A stretch of 64,000 nt of DNA from Fibrobacterota bacterium (GTDB taxonomy: Bacteria > Fibrobacterota > Chitinivibrionia > Chitinivibrionales > Chitinispirillaceae): contig JAEZKC010000014.1 of NCBI GenBank assembly GCA_023436205.1, positions 65,621 to 129,620 of the forward strand. The letters run 5' to 3'. Position 1 is the stretch's first letter, and the number at the start of each line of letters is the position of its first letter. Below are positions 7,610-15,997 of this stretch, in pieces. Under the pieces are notes generated by a model. The model ran no database searches and was not told the origin of the DNA. It saw only the letters and a program-made list of their open reading frames with translations. Position numbers and translations under genes: made by a program.

Positions 7610-9003
7610 CAGTTTTCTTTCCAGTTTACAATTACGGGTTCGCCTAAAAAGTAGGGCATCGCGTAATTTTCAATGGAAGATAATGAACTTATGGTGCCTG
7701 TAAAGGTGTTTTCCTTTAAAGATGAAGGGAACAAAACCGAGTCGCTTTTAATATCGGTGCAATCGATTAGATATTCGGCCCGGATGATTCCAGATAGTTC
7801 ACCACTGTGGCAAACAAGCTTTTCTGCCCAGAGAATACCGGTTGATCTTGTGTCGGGATCTGTTTTAATCCCGCCGGGATTTCCAAAAGCTACAGCTGTT
7901 CCATCAAACGAGGCGTTTTCAGAAATGAGAATGGAAAAATTCCGAGGGATATCAGTGCGTTTCCCACTCAGGGAATCGGTATTACCTGCTGCCAGAAGTG
8001 TGCTTTTTCCGAGTACTGAAGCATTGCCGTAGATATTAATACTGCCCATGGCAATCATATCTCCCTGAAATTGAGCTTTGTCCCCTATGAAAATTCGCCC
8101 GGAAGAGAAGAGAGAAATGTTCTCGAGGTGACTCTCGTCAAGAATTCGTATTTCACCGCCAACCGTAATATCCAGATTTTCCAGTCTGAAGGTACCAGAA
8201 ATTTGCAGATCGCCGCGTACAATGATTTTCCGGTCCTCACTCCAGGTAATATCTGTAAATGCACCGTCCAGAATAAGATGACTGTTCACGTCATCAGGAA
8301 TCAAGGACAAGCTTTTTTGGCTTTGAATTGTGAGTGGTACATCCAGAATGAGGGAGTCCAGTGTCGGAAGTACTCTTTCTTTAAGAGCAGAGAAAAATTT
8401 CTTGTATTTAATTTTTTTCTGCTCTTTTCGAGTAGAATCCTGTGCTTGGGCAGTTGGTTGACATATTTTACCCTTTATCGAACCATTCACCGGCAGAGCA
8501 TTTTCCAGTATCAGAACTGTATCCGGTCGAGCCGGAGCAGGGCAACCTAGTGTGGCTTCCACTTTTCGAGTGGTCTTCAGAATGCTTGATTCCGAGCTGA
8601 TGAGACAGAAAATGCCTTTCAGCTTAGCAGCCACTTCTGAACTGTTTACTGTGTCATCTTTATATAGTGTCATCAGTTTGGGATCACCATTAATGGTGAG
8701 GTACTCTGAAGAATCCGTTTCGGTGGTGATTGAATCAAAAAGATCCATACGAAAGATCTGATCGAGAGTCGAAATGGTGGGCAGTGAATCGGTCTGGTTA
8801 GTGGAATCCAGCAGTTCTAGTGCTTTATAGACTCCTGACCTGGCGTTAAGAAGTGCCTGTGCACCGGAAGGGGAGCGGTAGGCAAGAAGATTTGCCCTGC
8901 CCTGATGAGCTAAATACAGCGTGACCACAATCATACCGCAGGCTGCAAAGAAAAGAACTATGGGAAGAGTGTTTCCTCGCTTGTTGAACAAGGAGAATTT
9001 CAC
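7609..9003 (-). CDS. Pilus-tip-like protein with predicted beta-solenoid body (GspK/PilX position)
   Basis: 464 residues. The N-terminus (MKFSLFNKRG, then NTLPIVLFFAACGMIVVTLY) looks like a prepilin leader plus hydrophobic helix, but position +5 after the Gly is Ile, not Glu; GspK tip pseudopilins also lack Glu5. After a helical stretch to about residue 70 comes a Cys-containing middle part, and from about residue 225 a long run of short beta strands (HLILDGAF, KIIVRGDLQIS, LDITVGGEIRI, GRIFIGDKAQF, GSINIYGNASV) reminiscent of bactofilin-like or other beta-solenoid repeats. By position it replaces GspK/PilX. Function is inferred: a tip or cap component of the filament. Confidence 0.7.
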   Translation of the reverse strand: MKFSLFNKRGNTLPIVLFFAACGMIVVTLYLAHQGRANLLAYRSPSGAQALLNARSGVYKALELLDSTNQTDSLPTISTLDQIFRMDLFDSITTETDSSEYLTINGDPKLMTLYKDDTVNSSEVAAKLKGIFCLISSESSILKTTRKVEATLGCPAPARPDTVLILENALPVNGSIKGKICQPTAQAQDSTRKEQKKIKYKKFFSALKERVLPTLDSLILDVPLTIQSQKSLSLIPDDVNSHLILDGAFTDITWSEDRKIIVRGDLQISGTFRLENLDITVGGEIRILDESHLENISLFSSGRIFIGDKAQFQGDMIAMGSINIYGNASVLGKSTLLAAGNTDSLSGKRTDIPRNFSILISENASFDGTAVAFGNPGGIKTDPDTRSTGILWAEKLVCHSGELSGIIRAEYLIDCTDIKSDSVLFPSSLKENTFTGTISSLSSIENYAMPYFLGEPVIVNWKEN

Positions 9004-9485
9004 CTCTTCTCCTCCACAGTCAATTCATAGGTGCCCAGACTGTCCTTTAAAACCACCCCGTTATTGCTGACTGAAAGAATGAGTGTGTTAAGCACTTTTT
9101 CTCCCTGTCCACGTATGAAGGTTTCACCTTTGGCATCTTCAATAATCGCGAGCTTGGTAGAATTCATCAGCCCCTTTAGCCGCAAATTGTTTCGTTCAGG
9201 CGGGGTAGAAACACTCTTTTTAACTGTTGGTGTGCTGACCTTTTCCAGCTTAAACGGTCTGAATGGAGATTCCATGGTTGTAAAGGAAACGGAAACAGGA
9301 TCAACTTTGGATGCGAGTGCCTCTTCAATTCTTGAGGAGGTTTCTCTACCGTGGGGAAGTCCGTTTGTTTGTGAATGTCCTCTCAGTTTGGAAAAAGGGG
9401 TATTCACAAGCAGATGAATGCTAAGTGCAAGTGACAGTAATGAGACTGCAATGTAGATGTAAGGATTGCTTTTCTGTGTTCTCAT
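9000..9485 (-). CDS. pilP: PilP/GspC-like inner-membrane pilus assembly protein
   Basis: 161 residues from the ATG at 9485, chosen because AGGGGAGG lies 6-7 bp upstream and because this leaves a 1-bp gap after the PilO stop; a start at 9506 would overlap it. One N-terminal transmembrane helix (YIYIAVSLLSLALSIHLL), a low-complexity Ser/Thr/Pro linker, then a small beta domain (RLKGLMNST, LAIIEDAKGETFIRGQ, GVVLKDSLGTYELTVEE) of the PilP/GspC homology-region type. In known systems this domain binds the secretin N-domains and links inner and outer membrane parts. PilP is usually a lipoprotein; this one has a transmembrane anchor instead and is in that sense GspC-like. Confidence 0.8.
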   Translation of the reverse strand: MRTQKSNPYIYIAVSLLSLALSIHLLVNTPFSKLRGHSQTNGLPHGRETSSRIEEALASKVDPVSVSFTTMESPFRPFKLEKVSTPTVKKSVSTPPERNNLRLKGLMNSTKLAIIEDAKGETFIRGQGEKVLNTLILSVSNNGVVLKDSLGTYELTVEEKR

Positions 9486-9486
9486 T

Positions 9487-10035
9487 TCATGCCTCCCCTG
9501 CAACAAAGCAGGTTACCAGCATTTTGACATCTACAAGACCATGAGTGTCCACTTCCAGTGCAATTTTGGTGATTTGAAGAATCTGCGGAAGTGCCTCCAG
9601 TGCAGCTGTAAATTTACCCAGTGAATTGTAATCAGTTTTCATTTCCAGAAGAACCGGTACATTGAGCCTGGAGCCTGATCTGCTTTCATTTAGCGGCTGT
9701 ATTTTGCCAAGTACTATCCCCTGATCCGCCGCACGACCGATAAGTTCCTCCAGAATACCGGAAACTGAACTGGAGGGCGTTTCGGAGGGAATGGAATCGA
9801 GCTTCTTTAAAAGTAAAGCATTTTTGCTGCTTATTTCCTGCCTGATTTTATCGAATCCGTCTGCTGAGGAAAGATAAAAATCATAGTGACTGATTTTTCG
9901 ATTTTTCTCCATAAGAGAATCGTACTGAGGCAAAGCTATGTAACGTACTGAAGCACTGCAGAGCAGAATGCCAGCACAAATCAATGCAGTAAAAGGAGAA
10001 TCCTGCGTCAGTTTTCGAATAATTTCATTGTGCAT
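9487..10035 (-). CDS. pilO: PilO/GspM-like inner-membrane pilus assembly protein
   Basis: 182 residues. A short cytoplasmic N-terminus, one transmembrane helix (FTALICAGILLCSASVRYIAL), a coiled-coil region (about 40-85) and a C-terminal ferredoxin-like domain ending in ILQITKIALEVDTHGLVDVKMLV. This is the PilO/GspM arrangement; PilO pairs with PilN in the periplasm and holds the secretin connector. The gene start overlaps the end of the PilM-PilN-like gene by 28 bp, consistent with a stoichiometric complex. Confidence 0.82.
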   Translation of the reverse strand: MHNEIIRKLTQDSPFTALICAGILLCSASVRYIALPQYDSLMEKNRKISHYDFYLSSADGFDKIRQEISSKNALLLKKLDSIPSETPSSSVSGILEELIGRAADQGIVLGKIQPLNESRSGSRLNVPVLLEMKTDYNSLGKFTAALEALPQILQITKIALEVDTHGLVDVKMLVTCFVAGEA

Positions 10036-11261
10036 ACAATTTTATACCTGCATAGATCCTTGTTTTTCGGGTCTCGTTCCAGAGCAGAAAGCGAAACGTT
10101 CTTCATAAATTCTGTCGCTTGAAGTTTGGAAATAAACGTGGTCACCGATGTTTCTGACCGTGACCACCCAGCCATTCTAATCTCCAGATCAGTTTGAGAA
10201 TTACGGCTTTGATCCGAAGCAAGTTTTTCGATATACAAATCAGATGGTTTTACTGTTCCCAGGACCTGAAGCAGGTTGCCCCAGTGTGAAATCCGTGAAT
10301 AGGTTTTGCGTACTGATAAGATTCTGAAGGATAGTTCATCTGCTGTCTTGTTAAGTTCCTGAATGGCCTGATCCTCTTTCAGAAAAGAGGAGTAGATCTT
10401 CTCTTTTTCCGCTAATTTCTTTTGGAATAGAGTATTTAGTGTAAAAGGAATAAGGCTGATTAGAATCGCGGCGACCAGAATGCCAACAGCACTTTTCAGG
10501 GCTAGAGGTCTAAAGGGCCGGAAGCTATGTCGAAGCGGAAGCTCAAATTCAGGCACTTCAAAAAAGTTAGAGAGAGCAACCCCTGCCGCTTTGATTGCGC
10601 TGTCTGAATTTAGAGCTGGAGGTAAATTTAACGTTATCAGGGAAAAAGTATCCGTGTCGCTGATCGTTGTGTTTTTATCAAATGTTACAATGTGCTCTGG
10701 AAAATCATCTCTATTGAGAACATATCTCCAGTATCGGATAAGTTTGGCCAACTGTGGCCCAATGTCGCTTTTGGGTGACCAATGGAAATAAAATACACCT
10801 TCCAATTTATTATTGATTATTACACCTATCCGCACGGAGTTAGTTTGCGTGCAGACAGAAATGAAAGAGTGTGAAATTTCCGGGCAGAAGGTTTTCGGTA
10901 TAGTCAGTAGAAATGTATCATCTGACAGGATACGTTTTACTGCACCAGAATGTGATTCGGCATAGATGTCAATCTTGTATGATGCGATGCAGGGTTTGAA
11001 AAGTGAATTCGAATTTGCAAATGCTACCCGGCTATCTTTTGTGCTGGTCTCTTTGAGCCAGTCTGTTGCAAGCGCCAGCGTCACTCCTTGAGGAAACCTG
11101 TAAGTGCAACCCACAGGATTGTAACCCGCCCACGTCGTGACAATCGGTAAAAAAGTTCCGTTTTTCTTTTGAAACCTTACCGATGTAAACATGCCATCCT
11201 CAGTAGGCACTACACCGATGGAAGTTTTCTGGTTACCAGTCTCAGTTTTTTCCGGACTCAT
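10008..11261 (-). CDS. PilM-PilN fusion (GspL-like) pilus assembly protein
   Basis: 417 residues from the ATG at 11261; an upstream TTG at 11294 is in frame but lies deep in the secretin gene. The first ~250 residues look like a divergent actin-like PilM/GspL cytoplasmic domain, without clear ATP-binding motifs. Then comes one transmembrane helix (LKSAVGILVAAILISLIPFT), a coiled coil, and a periplasmic domain typical of PilN (NLLQVLGTVKPSDLYIEKL ... FISKLQATEFMKNVSLSAL). In type IV pili PilM and PilN are separate; in type II secretion GspL joins them. Here the fusion lies in an otherwise pilus-like operon. Likely role: coupling the cytoplasmic ATPase to the PilO/PilP/secretin core. Confidence 0.8.
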   Translation of the reverse strand: MSPEKTETGNQKTSIGVVPTEDGMFTSVRFQKKNGTFLPIVTTWAGYNPVGCTYRFPQGVTLALATDWLKETSTKDSRVAFANSNSLFKPCIASYKIDIYAESHSGAVKRILSDDTFLLTIPKTFCPEISHSFISVCTQTNSVRIGVIINNKLEGVFYFHWSPKSDIGPQLAKLIRYWRYVLNRDDFPEHIVTFDKNTTISDTDTFSLITLNLPPALNSDSAIKAAGVALSNFFEVPEFELPLRHSFRPFRPLALKSAVGILVAAILISLIPFTLNTLFQKKLAEKEKIYSSFLKEDQAIQELNKTADELSFRILSVRKTYSRISHWGNLLQVLGTVKPSDLYIEKLASDQSRNSQTDLEIRMAGWSRSETSVTTFISKLQATEFMKNVSLSALERDPKNKDLCRYKIVCTMKLFEN

Positions 11262-13344
11262 TTGTAACTGTACTTTCCTTTGAAACTGGAACAATGGTGG
11301 AATCCGGTTGTGTCGAGGGTTCCAATGATGTCTTTATCACAGGTGCTTTTTTAGTGCTGTTTTCGTTTTGAATCAAAGTGTCCTTCTTGTTGTCTTCTGA
11401 TATACTCTCTTTTTCACTTTCTCGCGAGTTGAAGAATTTCATTCCGCTGTAAACTTTCTTTTCAAAAAAGCTTTTTTGCTGGAAATTGAACTTTTCCAGC
11501 TCTTCATCCAGATTGACAGCCTGCTCCCGCGACACTATTTTGGGAGTTATGTACACGACCAGATTTGATTTACTGCGAGTACGACCGCTGTGCCGGAACA
11601 GTGCTCCTATAATTGGAATATCTCCCAGAATCGGAACTTTGTATTTAAACTCGCTCTCCTGATTTTTTATAAGCCCCCCCAGAATAAGCGTCTCGCCATC
11701 ATCAAGCCGGACTGTGGTAGTCAGAGAACGCGTGGACACATTTGGGTAGCCTTCCTGGTTTGTTTTATCTGAGTTGGAAACAACCGGTGTAATTTCTGCT
11801 GTAATTTGGCCGCTTTGTGAGATCCAGGGGGTTATATCGAGCTGTATTCCGAACTTGATCGGTTGAAAGCGAATGGTGTAGTTTTCGGCAGTTCCGGTAG
11901 TAACTTTAAAGTACTGCGTTTCGCTCACGTCAATAGATGCCTTGTTGCCGTTAAGAGTAAGAATGGAGGGTTGAGCAAGAACTTTGGCTTTGTTCTGATT
12001 CTCCAGAAACTGCAGCACTACAAAGAAGTCTTCAGGAATCTGCTGAGTGATGCTTCCACTCTGCGGGATTTTTTTAAGAAAATCGATAATAGCCTTGCCG
12101 CTAATGCCAAATTCGGTATTACTTGATTCATCAGAGACTCTGGTGCCCGGTGCAGGTGTGACACTGTAGGAACGGTCTTTTAGTTTTTTGTCAATTCCGG
12201 CTTTCAAACCGAATTCTCTGTCAAGATTGTCTTTGTATTCCACAATAACAGCATCGATACGAACCTGGGGAGTGGGGATGTCGATAGTCTTAAGAAATTC
12301 TCTTGCAGCGACAATATCCTCAGATGTCCCGGAAATAAGAAGAGCATTCTGTTCTTTAATCACCCGCACATTGGTGGGTGGGATATCTTTGGGAAGTATG
12401 GAAGGGACGTTGTCCGCTTTTATATGACGAAGGTGAATGAGTTCTGATTTTGAAAGCGCCTGCCCCGATGGTGTTGCGGTATTACGATCTCCAATTAGTA
12501 TCACCTTATCCCTTTGAACAAAAGTAAAGCGGGTTCCTCCAAGGAGAAGTGCAAGCGCTTCAGTGAGGGGGGCATTATTGATTCGGGCGTTGATTTCAGT
12601 CTTGATGCTCCCATATGTGATAATCTCCACATCACCCTGTTCGGCGATGGCCTTGATGATTTCTTCCAGATCCCCGTTTGTTACATTCATTGTGATGAGA
12701 CCGTTTGTGTAATCCACATAGAAATTGCTCGAGGAACTGTTCCGGGAGATTCTGGCAGATGGAGGACCCTCCAGTTCGCCAGTGGACACCTGATAAATAT
12801 TTCTCCTCTTTACAACTTTGAATCCGTTCCCTTCCAGAAGAGCCCTGAGCCCGTCATCAAGATTTACCTGGTAAAGCTTGCCCGAAAGACGTCCTTCCAC
12901 TTTGGTGTCGGGAACAATACTTACAGCGGTTTTGTTGCTGAGCTCTTTCAGAAACTCCTTGACGTCCATATTCTGAACATCCACTGTAAGTTTACTGTCC
13001 AGAAATCTTATCATGGACTTGCTCTGGATCGCCGCTTTTTGAATTCTATAAACACTGCCGTCCTGAATAACATCAAGTCCGTTTGACTCTGCAATGCTTC
13101 GAAGTCCTTCCATAATTGGGACATCCGTAAGATGAAGCGTCACCTTGCCTTTAATCTCCTGATCAAGCAAAATGTTAAGATTATATCCTTTAGATATCAT
13201 TCTAATGACATCTCTAAGGTCTGTGTCCTTAACATCCAGAGACATGAGCTGTTCGGTAGTGACAGTACTGTCGGTTTTGGGGGGCTGAGCCTGAACCCAA
13301 CTGGAAACGATCATAATCGAGATCAGCAAATAGGATAACTTCAT
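11242..13344 (-). CDS. pilQ: Outer-membrane secretin (PilQ/GspD family)
   Basis: 700 residues. A signal peptide (MKLSYLLISIMIVSSWVQAQ) is followed by three STN/N-domain-like repeats (about 34-105, 117-188 and 213-285) and one more N-domain (LIHLRHIKADNVPSILP, near 300-365). The secretin core (about 370-620) has KVLAQPSILTLNGNKASI, DDGETLILGGLI and the signature VPILGDIPIIGALF. It ends in an ~80-residue charged, Ser/Thr-rich tail. Secretins form the ring-shaped outer-membrane channel for pili or secreted proteins. I see no AMIN domain, which peptidoglycan-binding PilQ proteins often carry. The start codon overlaps the ATPase stop (ATGA). Confidence 0.95.
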   Translation of the reverse strand: MKLSYLLISIMIVSSWVQAQPPKTDSTVTTEQLMSLDVKDTDLRDVIRMISKGYNLNILLDQEIKGKVTLHLTDVPIMEGLRSIAESNGLDVIQDGSVYRIQKAAIQSKSMIRFLDSKLTVDVQNMDVKEFLKELSNKTAVSIVPDTKVEGRLSGKLYQVNLDDGLRALLEGNGFKVVKRRNIYQVSTGELEGPPSARISRNSSSSNFYVDYTNGLITMNVTNGDLEEIIKAIAEQGDVEIITYGSIKTEINARINNAPLTEALALLLGGTRFTFVQRDKVILIGDRNTATPSGQALSKSELIHLRHIKADNVPSILPKDIPPTNVRVIKEQNALLISGTSEDIVAAREFLKTIDIPTPQVRIDAVIVEYKDNLDREFGLKAGIDKKLKDRSYSVTPAPGTRVSDESSNTEFGISGKAIIDFLKKIPQSGSITQQIPEDFFVVLQFLENQNKAKVLAQPSILTLNGNKASIDVSETQYFKVTTGTAENYTIRFQPIKFGIQLDITPWISQSGQITAEITPVVSNSDKTNQEGYPNVSTRSLTTTVRLDDGETLILGGLIKNQESEFKYKVPILGDIPIIGALFRHSGRTRSKSNLVVYITPKIVSREQAVNLDEELEKFNFQQKSFFEKKVYSGMKFFNSRESEKESISEDNKKDTLIQNENSTKKAPVIKTSLEPSTQPDSTIVPVSKESTVTNESGKN

Positions 13345-15086
13345 GAATCGGCCTTTACGTTTGACTCTTCTTTATCTGAAAAGTGAAGAGCATCTTCCAC
13401 CAGCACGACTCTGAGAAGTTCTTCGGGGCTGGTGATGCCCTGTTCGATTTTTTCTATGCCATCCTGAACTAGAGATATGAATCCGTTATCTCTCAAATAG
13501 GCGCGAAGACTACTTTCCGTGGCACTATCCGCTATCATGGAACGCATCTTCTCGTTTACAACGACTAATTCGAATACGCCAGTGCGGCCTTTATACCCGG
13601 TACCTCTGCAGGTATCACATCCAGGAGCGTCAAAGCTCCTGGGGAGTGGTGCCGATCCCAGTAATGCCTTCCAGCGCGCCTTGGTTTCGTTTGACATCTC
13701 CACCTCTCGCTTGCATGCCGGACAAAGCACTCTCACTAGACGCTGCGCCAGAATGGCCACAAGAGATGAGGAGATGAGAAACCCCGGAATGCCAAGGTCA
13801 CGAAGTCTTGTCACAGCCGAGACCGCATCGTTTGTATGCAGTGTGGAAAAGACAAGGTGTCCGGTCTGAGATGATTGTACGGCAATCTGTGCTGTTTCAG
13901 AATCCCGTATTTCACCTACCAGAATGACATCAGGATCCTGGCGCAAAATTGAGCGCAGTGCCGCAGCAAAGGTTATCCCTGCTTTTTCGTTGATCTGGAC
14001 CTGATTTATCCCCTCAAGTTTGTATTCGATGGGGTTTTCGATGGTGGTGATGTTAATCGCTTTACCTTTAATTTTATTCAGACAGGAAAAAAGTGTTGAG
14101 CTCTTTCCGCTTCCTGTTGGCCCTGTGACAAATATCATTCCCTGCGGCTTTTCAATCAGTTCATTCAACTGCTCAAGCTGCACGGAAGACATGCCGATAT
14201 TTGACAAACTCAAAAGTGCTTTATCGTGCTTGAGAATACGGATTACAGTCTTTTCACCATGGTGAGTGGGAAGAGTAGACACACGAAAATCAAAGGCCTG
14301 ACCCTCCGCAGAATACCTGATGCGGCCATCCTGAGGAATGCGCTTTTCTGCTATGTCCAGATCTGCCAGAATCTTTATTCTTGATGTCAATGGGGTATAC
14401 ATGTAACGGGTCACCTCTGTGTGCTGCCGCAACATTCCATCAATTCTGAATCTGACAAGTGCATTATGCTCATAAGGTTCAATGTGTATATCTGAAGCAC
14501 GGCATTTGATGGCTTCATCAAAGATAAGTGAGGCTAGCCTGACGACCGGTTCAGATTCTGTTCGCTGGCGAATTTCCTCTATGCTGAGAGCCTCATCAAC
14601 GGCCCCGCTTTTCTCTTCATACTCACGAAGAATTTTGCCTGTGGACTGTTTAAACAGATTATCACCATCAAATAGTCTTCGGTGGGAGCTTTCCAGCTCC
14701 GATGCAGTAGTCAGGACAGCCTGCGTTGGAAGACCTCCGGCACAAGAAACCTCCATTACAATGTCGATATCCAAGGGGTCGGCCACTGCTATGCGCAAAA
14801 ACTGATCGCCACCGGTCAGCGGGAGGCAGCGTCCGGATTTAAACAGTTCAACGGGGAGCTCCCGCATAAGTTCAAGGCTAATTTCCTGATCCAGTGAAGT
14901 GATGAACTCCATGGAGAACTGTCTTGCCAGAGCCTTATAGAGTGTTAATTCGTCCAGGGCACCTTCTGACAAGAGAATTTGGCCGATGCGTCTTTTATCC
15001 TGTTTGGAGAGACTGACTGCCCTCTCCAGGACACTTTTGTCCAGCGGAATAAAATCTTGAATGATGGAACCGATTTTCTGGGACAT
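13341..15086 (-). CDS. pilB: Pilus/secretion assembly ATPase (PilB/GspE family)
   Basis: 581 residues, complete: an N-terminal MshEN-like domain (about 1-140), the N2 region, then the hexameric ATPase core with Walker A GPTGSGKSS (322-330), Asp box near 350, Walker B region VILVGEIRD (387-395) and the His box near 410-418. The zinc cysteine pairs CPAC (455-458) and CDTC (490-493) are intact, as in GspE and PilB. It powers filament assembly at the inner membrane. It is the first gene of the operon, starting about 150 bp from the divergent SDR gene. No retraction ATPase (PilT) or platform protein (PilC/GspF) follows. Confidence 0.95.
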   Translation of the reverse strand: MSQKIGSIIQDFIPLDKSVLERAVSLSKQDKRRIGQILLSEGALDELTLYKALARQFSMEFITSLDQEISLELMRELPVELFKSGRCLPLTGGDQFLRIAVADPLDIDIVMEVSCAGGLPTQAVLTTASELESSHRRLFDGDNLFKQSTGKILREYEEKSGAVDEALSIEEIRQRTESEPVVRLASLIFDEAIKCRASDIHIEPYEHNALVRFRIDGMLRQHTEVTRYMYTPLTSRIKILADLDIAEKRIPQDGRIRYSAEGQAFDFRVSTLPTHHGEKTVIRILKHDKALLSLSNIGMSSVQLEQLNELIEKPQGMIFVTGPTGSGKSSTLFSCLNKIKGKAINITTIENPIEYKLEGINQVQINEKAGITFAAALRSILRQDPDVILVGEIRDSETAQIAVQSSQTGHLVFSTLHTNDAVSAVTRLRDLGIPGFLISSSLVAILAQRLVRVLCPACKREVEMSNETKARWKALLGSAPLPRSFDAPGCDTCRGTGYKGRTGVFELVVVNEKMRSMIADSATESSLRAYLRDNGFISLVQDGIEKIEQGITSPEELLRVVLVEDALHFSDKEESNVKADS

Positions 15087-15235
15087 GCTCTAGCTTTAAT
15101 AATGTAGTGGGTGCCAGTACTGTATACGAAAATAACACTTTCCGTTCTGGAACGTAAGTGCCACGACTAAAATAGCTAATTTCTAACATATTCTCAAATA
15201 TCTATATTTAAGGTTCTTATCAAAAAGGAGACATG

Positions 15236-15997
15236 ATGAAAATTGATCTTTCTGGAAAAACAGTCCTGGTCACTGGTGCAACAGGCGAACTGGGAAGAGT
15301 GATTGTTCGGACCTGTGCCTCCTGCGGGGCGGATGTGGCCATTCACTATTATAAGAATAAGGAAATGGCTGAAAAACTGGTTTCTGAACTGAAAGTGTTA
15401 GGGCGACGATCCGATATCTTTAAGGCAGATATTACAGACCGTGAACAAATAAATGCCATGAGAGATCATTTCAGCGGATCTCTTGGGGCTCCCCATATTA
15501 TCGTGAACAATGCGGTTATTCAGTATGCCTGGAAATCGGTACTAGATCAGGATCCTCAGGATTACGAAAGTCAATTCAGATCCTGCACCATTCACAACGT
15601 GTTCATGGCTAAAGCTTTTATTCCTGAAATGATCAAGCATCGCTACGGAAGGGTAATCTCAATCAATACTGAATGTGCCATGCAGATGCTCCCTACACAA
15701 TCCGCTTATGCGGCAGCAAAAAGAGGCATGGATGGTCTGCTCCGAGTTCTGGCCAGGGAAGTGGGGGAACATGGCATAACGGTCAATCAGGTGGCCCCCG
15801 GATGGACAGTTTCTGAAAAGATCCGAAACGCTGCACCGGAAGGGACAGTGAACTATGCCGCCGGAGTTCCGCTGCGAAGGATGGGTACTGATCAGGAAGT
15901 GGCCAATGTAATTGCGTTTCTGGCCTCTGATCTGGCTTCCTTCATAACCGGGGCTTATATTCCGGTTTGCGGCGGAAATGTAATGCCTGCCATTTAG
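15236..15997 (+). CDS. Short-chain dehydrogenase/reductase
   Basis: 253 residues. Classical SDR: nucleotide motif VLVTGATGELG near the N-terminus, NNA motif (IVNNAV), and the YAAAK active-site motif. Thirteen positions before the Tyr, where the catalytic Ser normally sits, the sequence has Thr (INTECAMQML). Two ATGs follow each other (15233, 15236); AAGGAG lies 5 bp before the second, so I chose that one. It resembles FabG-like ketoreductases in general, but no fatty-acid synthesis genes are nearby, so the substrate is unknown. The stop overlaps the convergent sugar dehydrogenase gene by 4 bp. Confidence 0.85.
   Translation: MKIDLSGKTVLVTGATGELGRVIVRTCASCGADVAIHYYKNKEMAEKLVSELKVLGRRSDIFKADITDREQINAMRDHFSGSLGAPHIIVNNAVIQYAWKSVLDQDPQDYESQFRSCTIHNVFMAKAFIPEMIKHRYGRVISINTECAMQMLPTQSAYAAAKRGMDGLLRVLAREVGEHGITVNQVAPGWTVSEKIRNAAPEGTVNYAAGVPLRRMGTDQEVANVIAFLASDLASFITGAYIPVCGGNVMPAI

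Noticed and set aside
8071..8550. Plus-strand frame of 159 codons opposite the beta-solenoid gene
   Set aside because: No ribosome site or family features; the minus strand carries the coherent operon.
12514..13086. Long plus-strand frame inside the secretin gene
   Set aside because: It is opposite a clear secretin coding region; codon pattern and motifs support the minus strand.
15147..15164. Sigma-54-like promoter upstream of the PilB gene (TGGCAC-N5-TTCCA on the minus strand)
   Set aside because: The -24 half is perfect but the -12 half lacks the invariant GC (reads CC), and the position alone is not enough.
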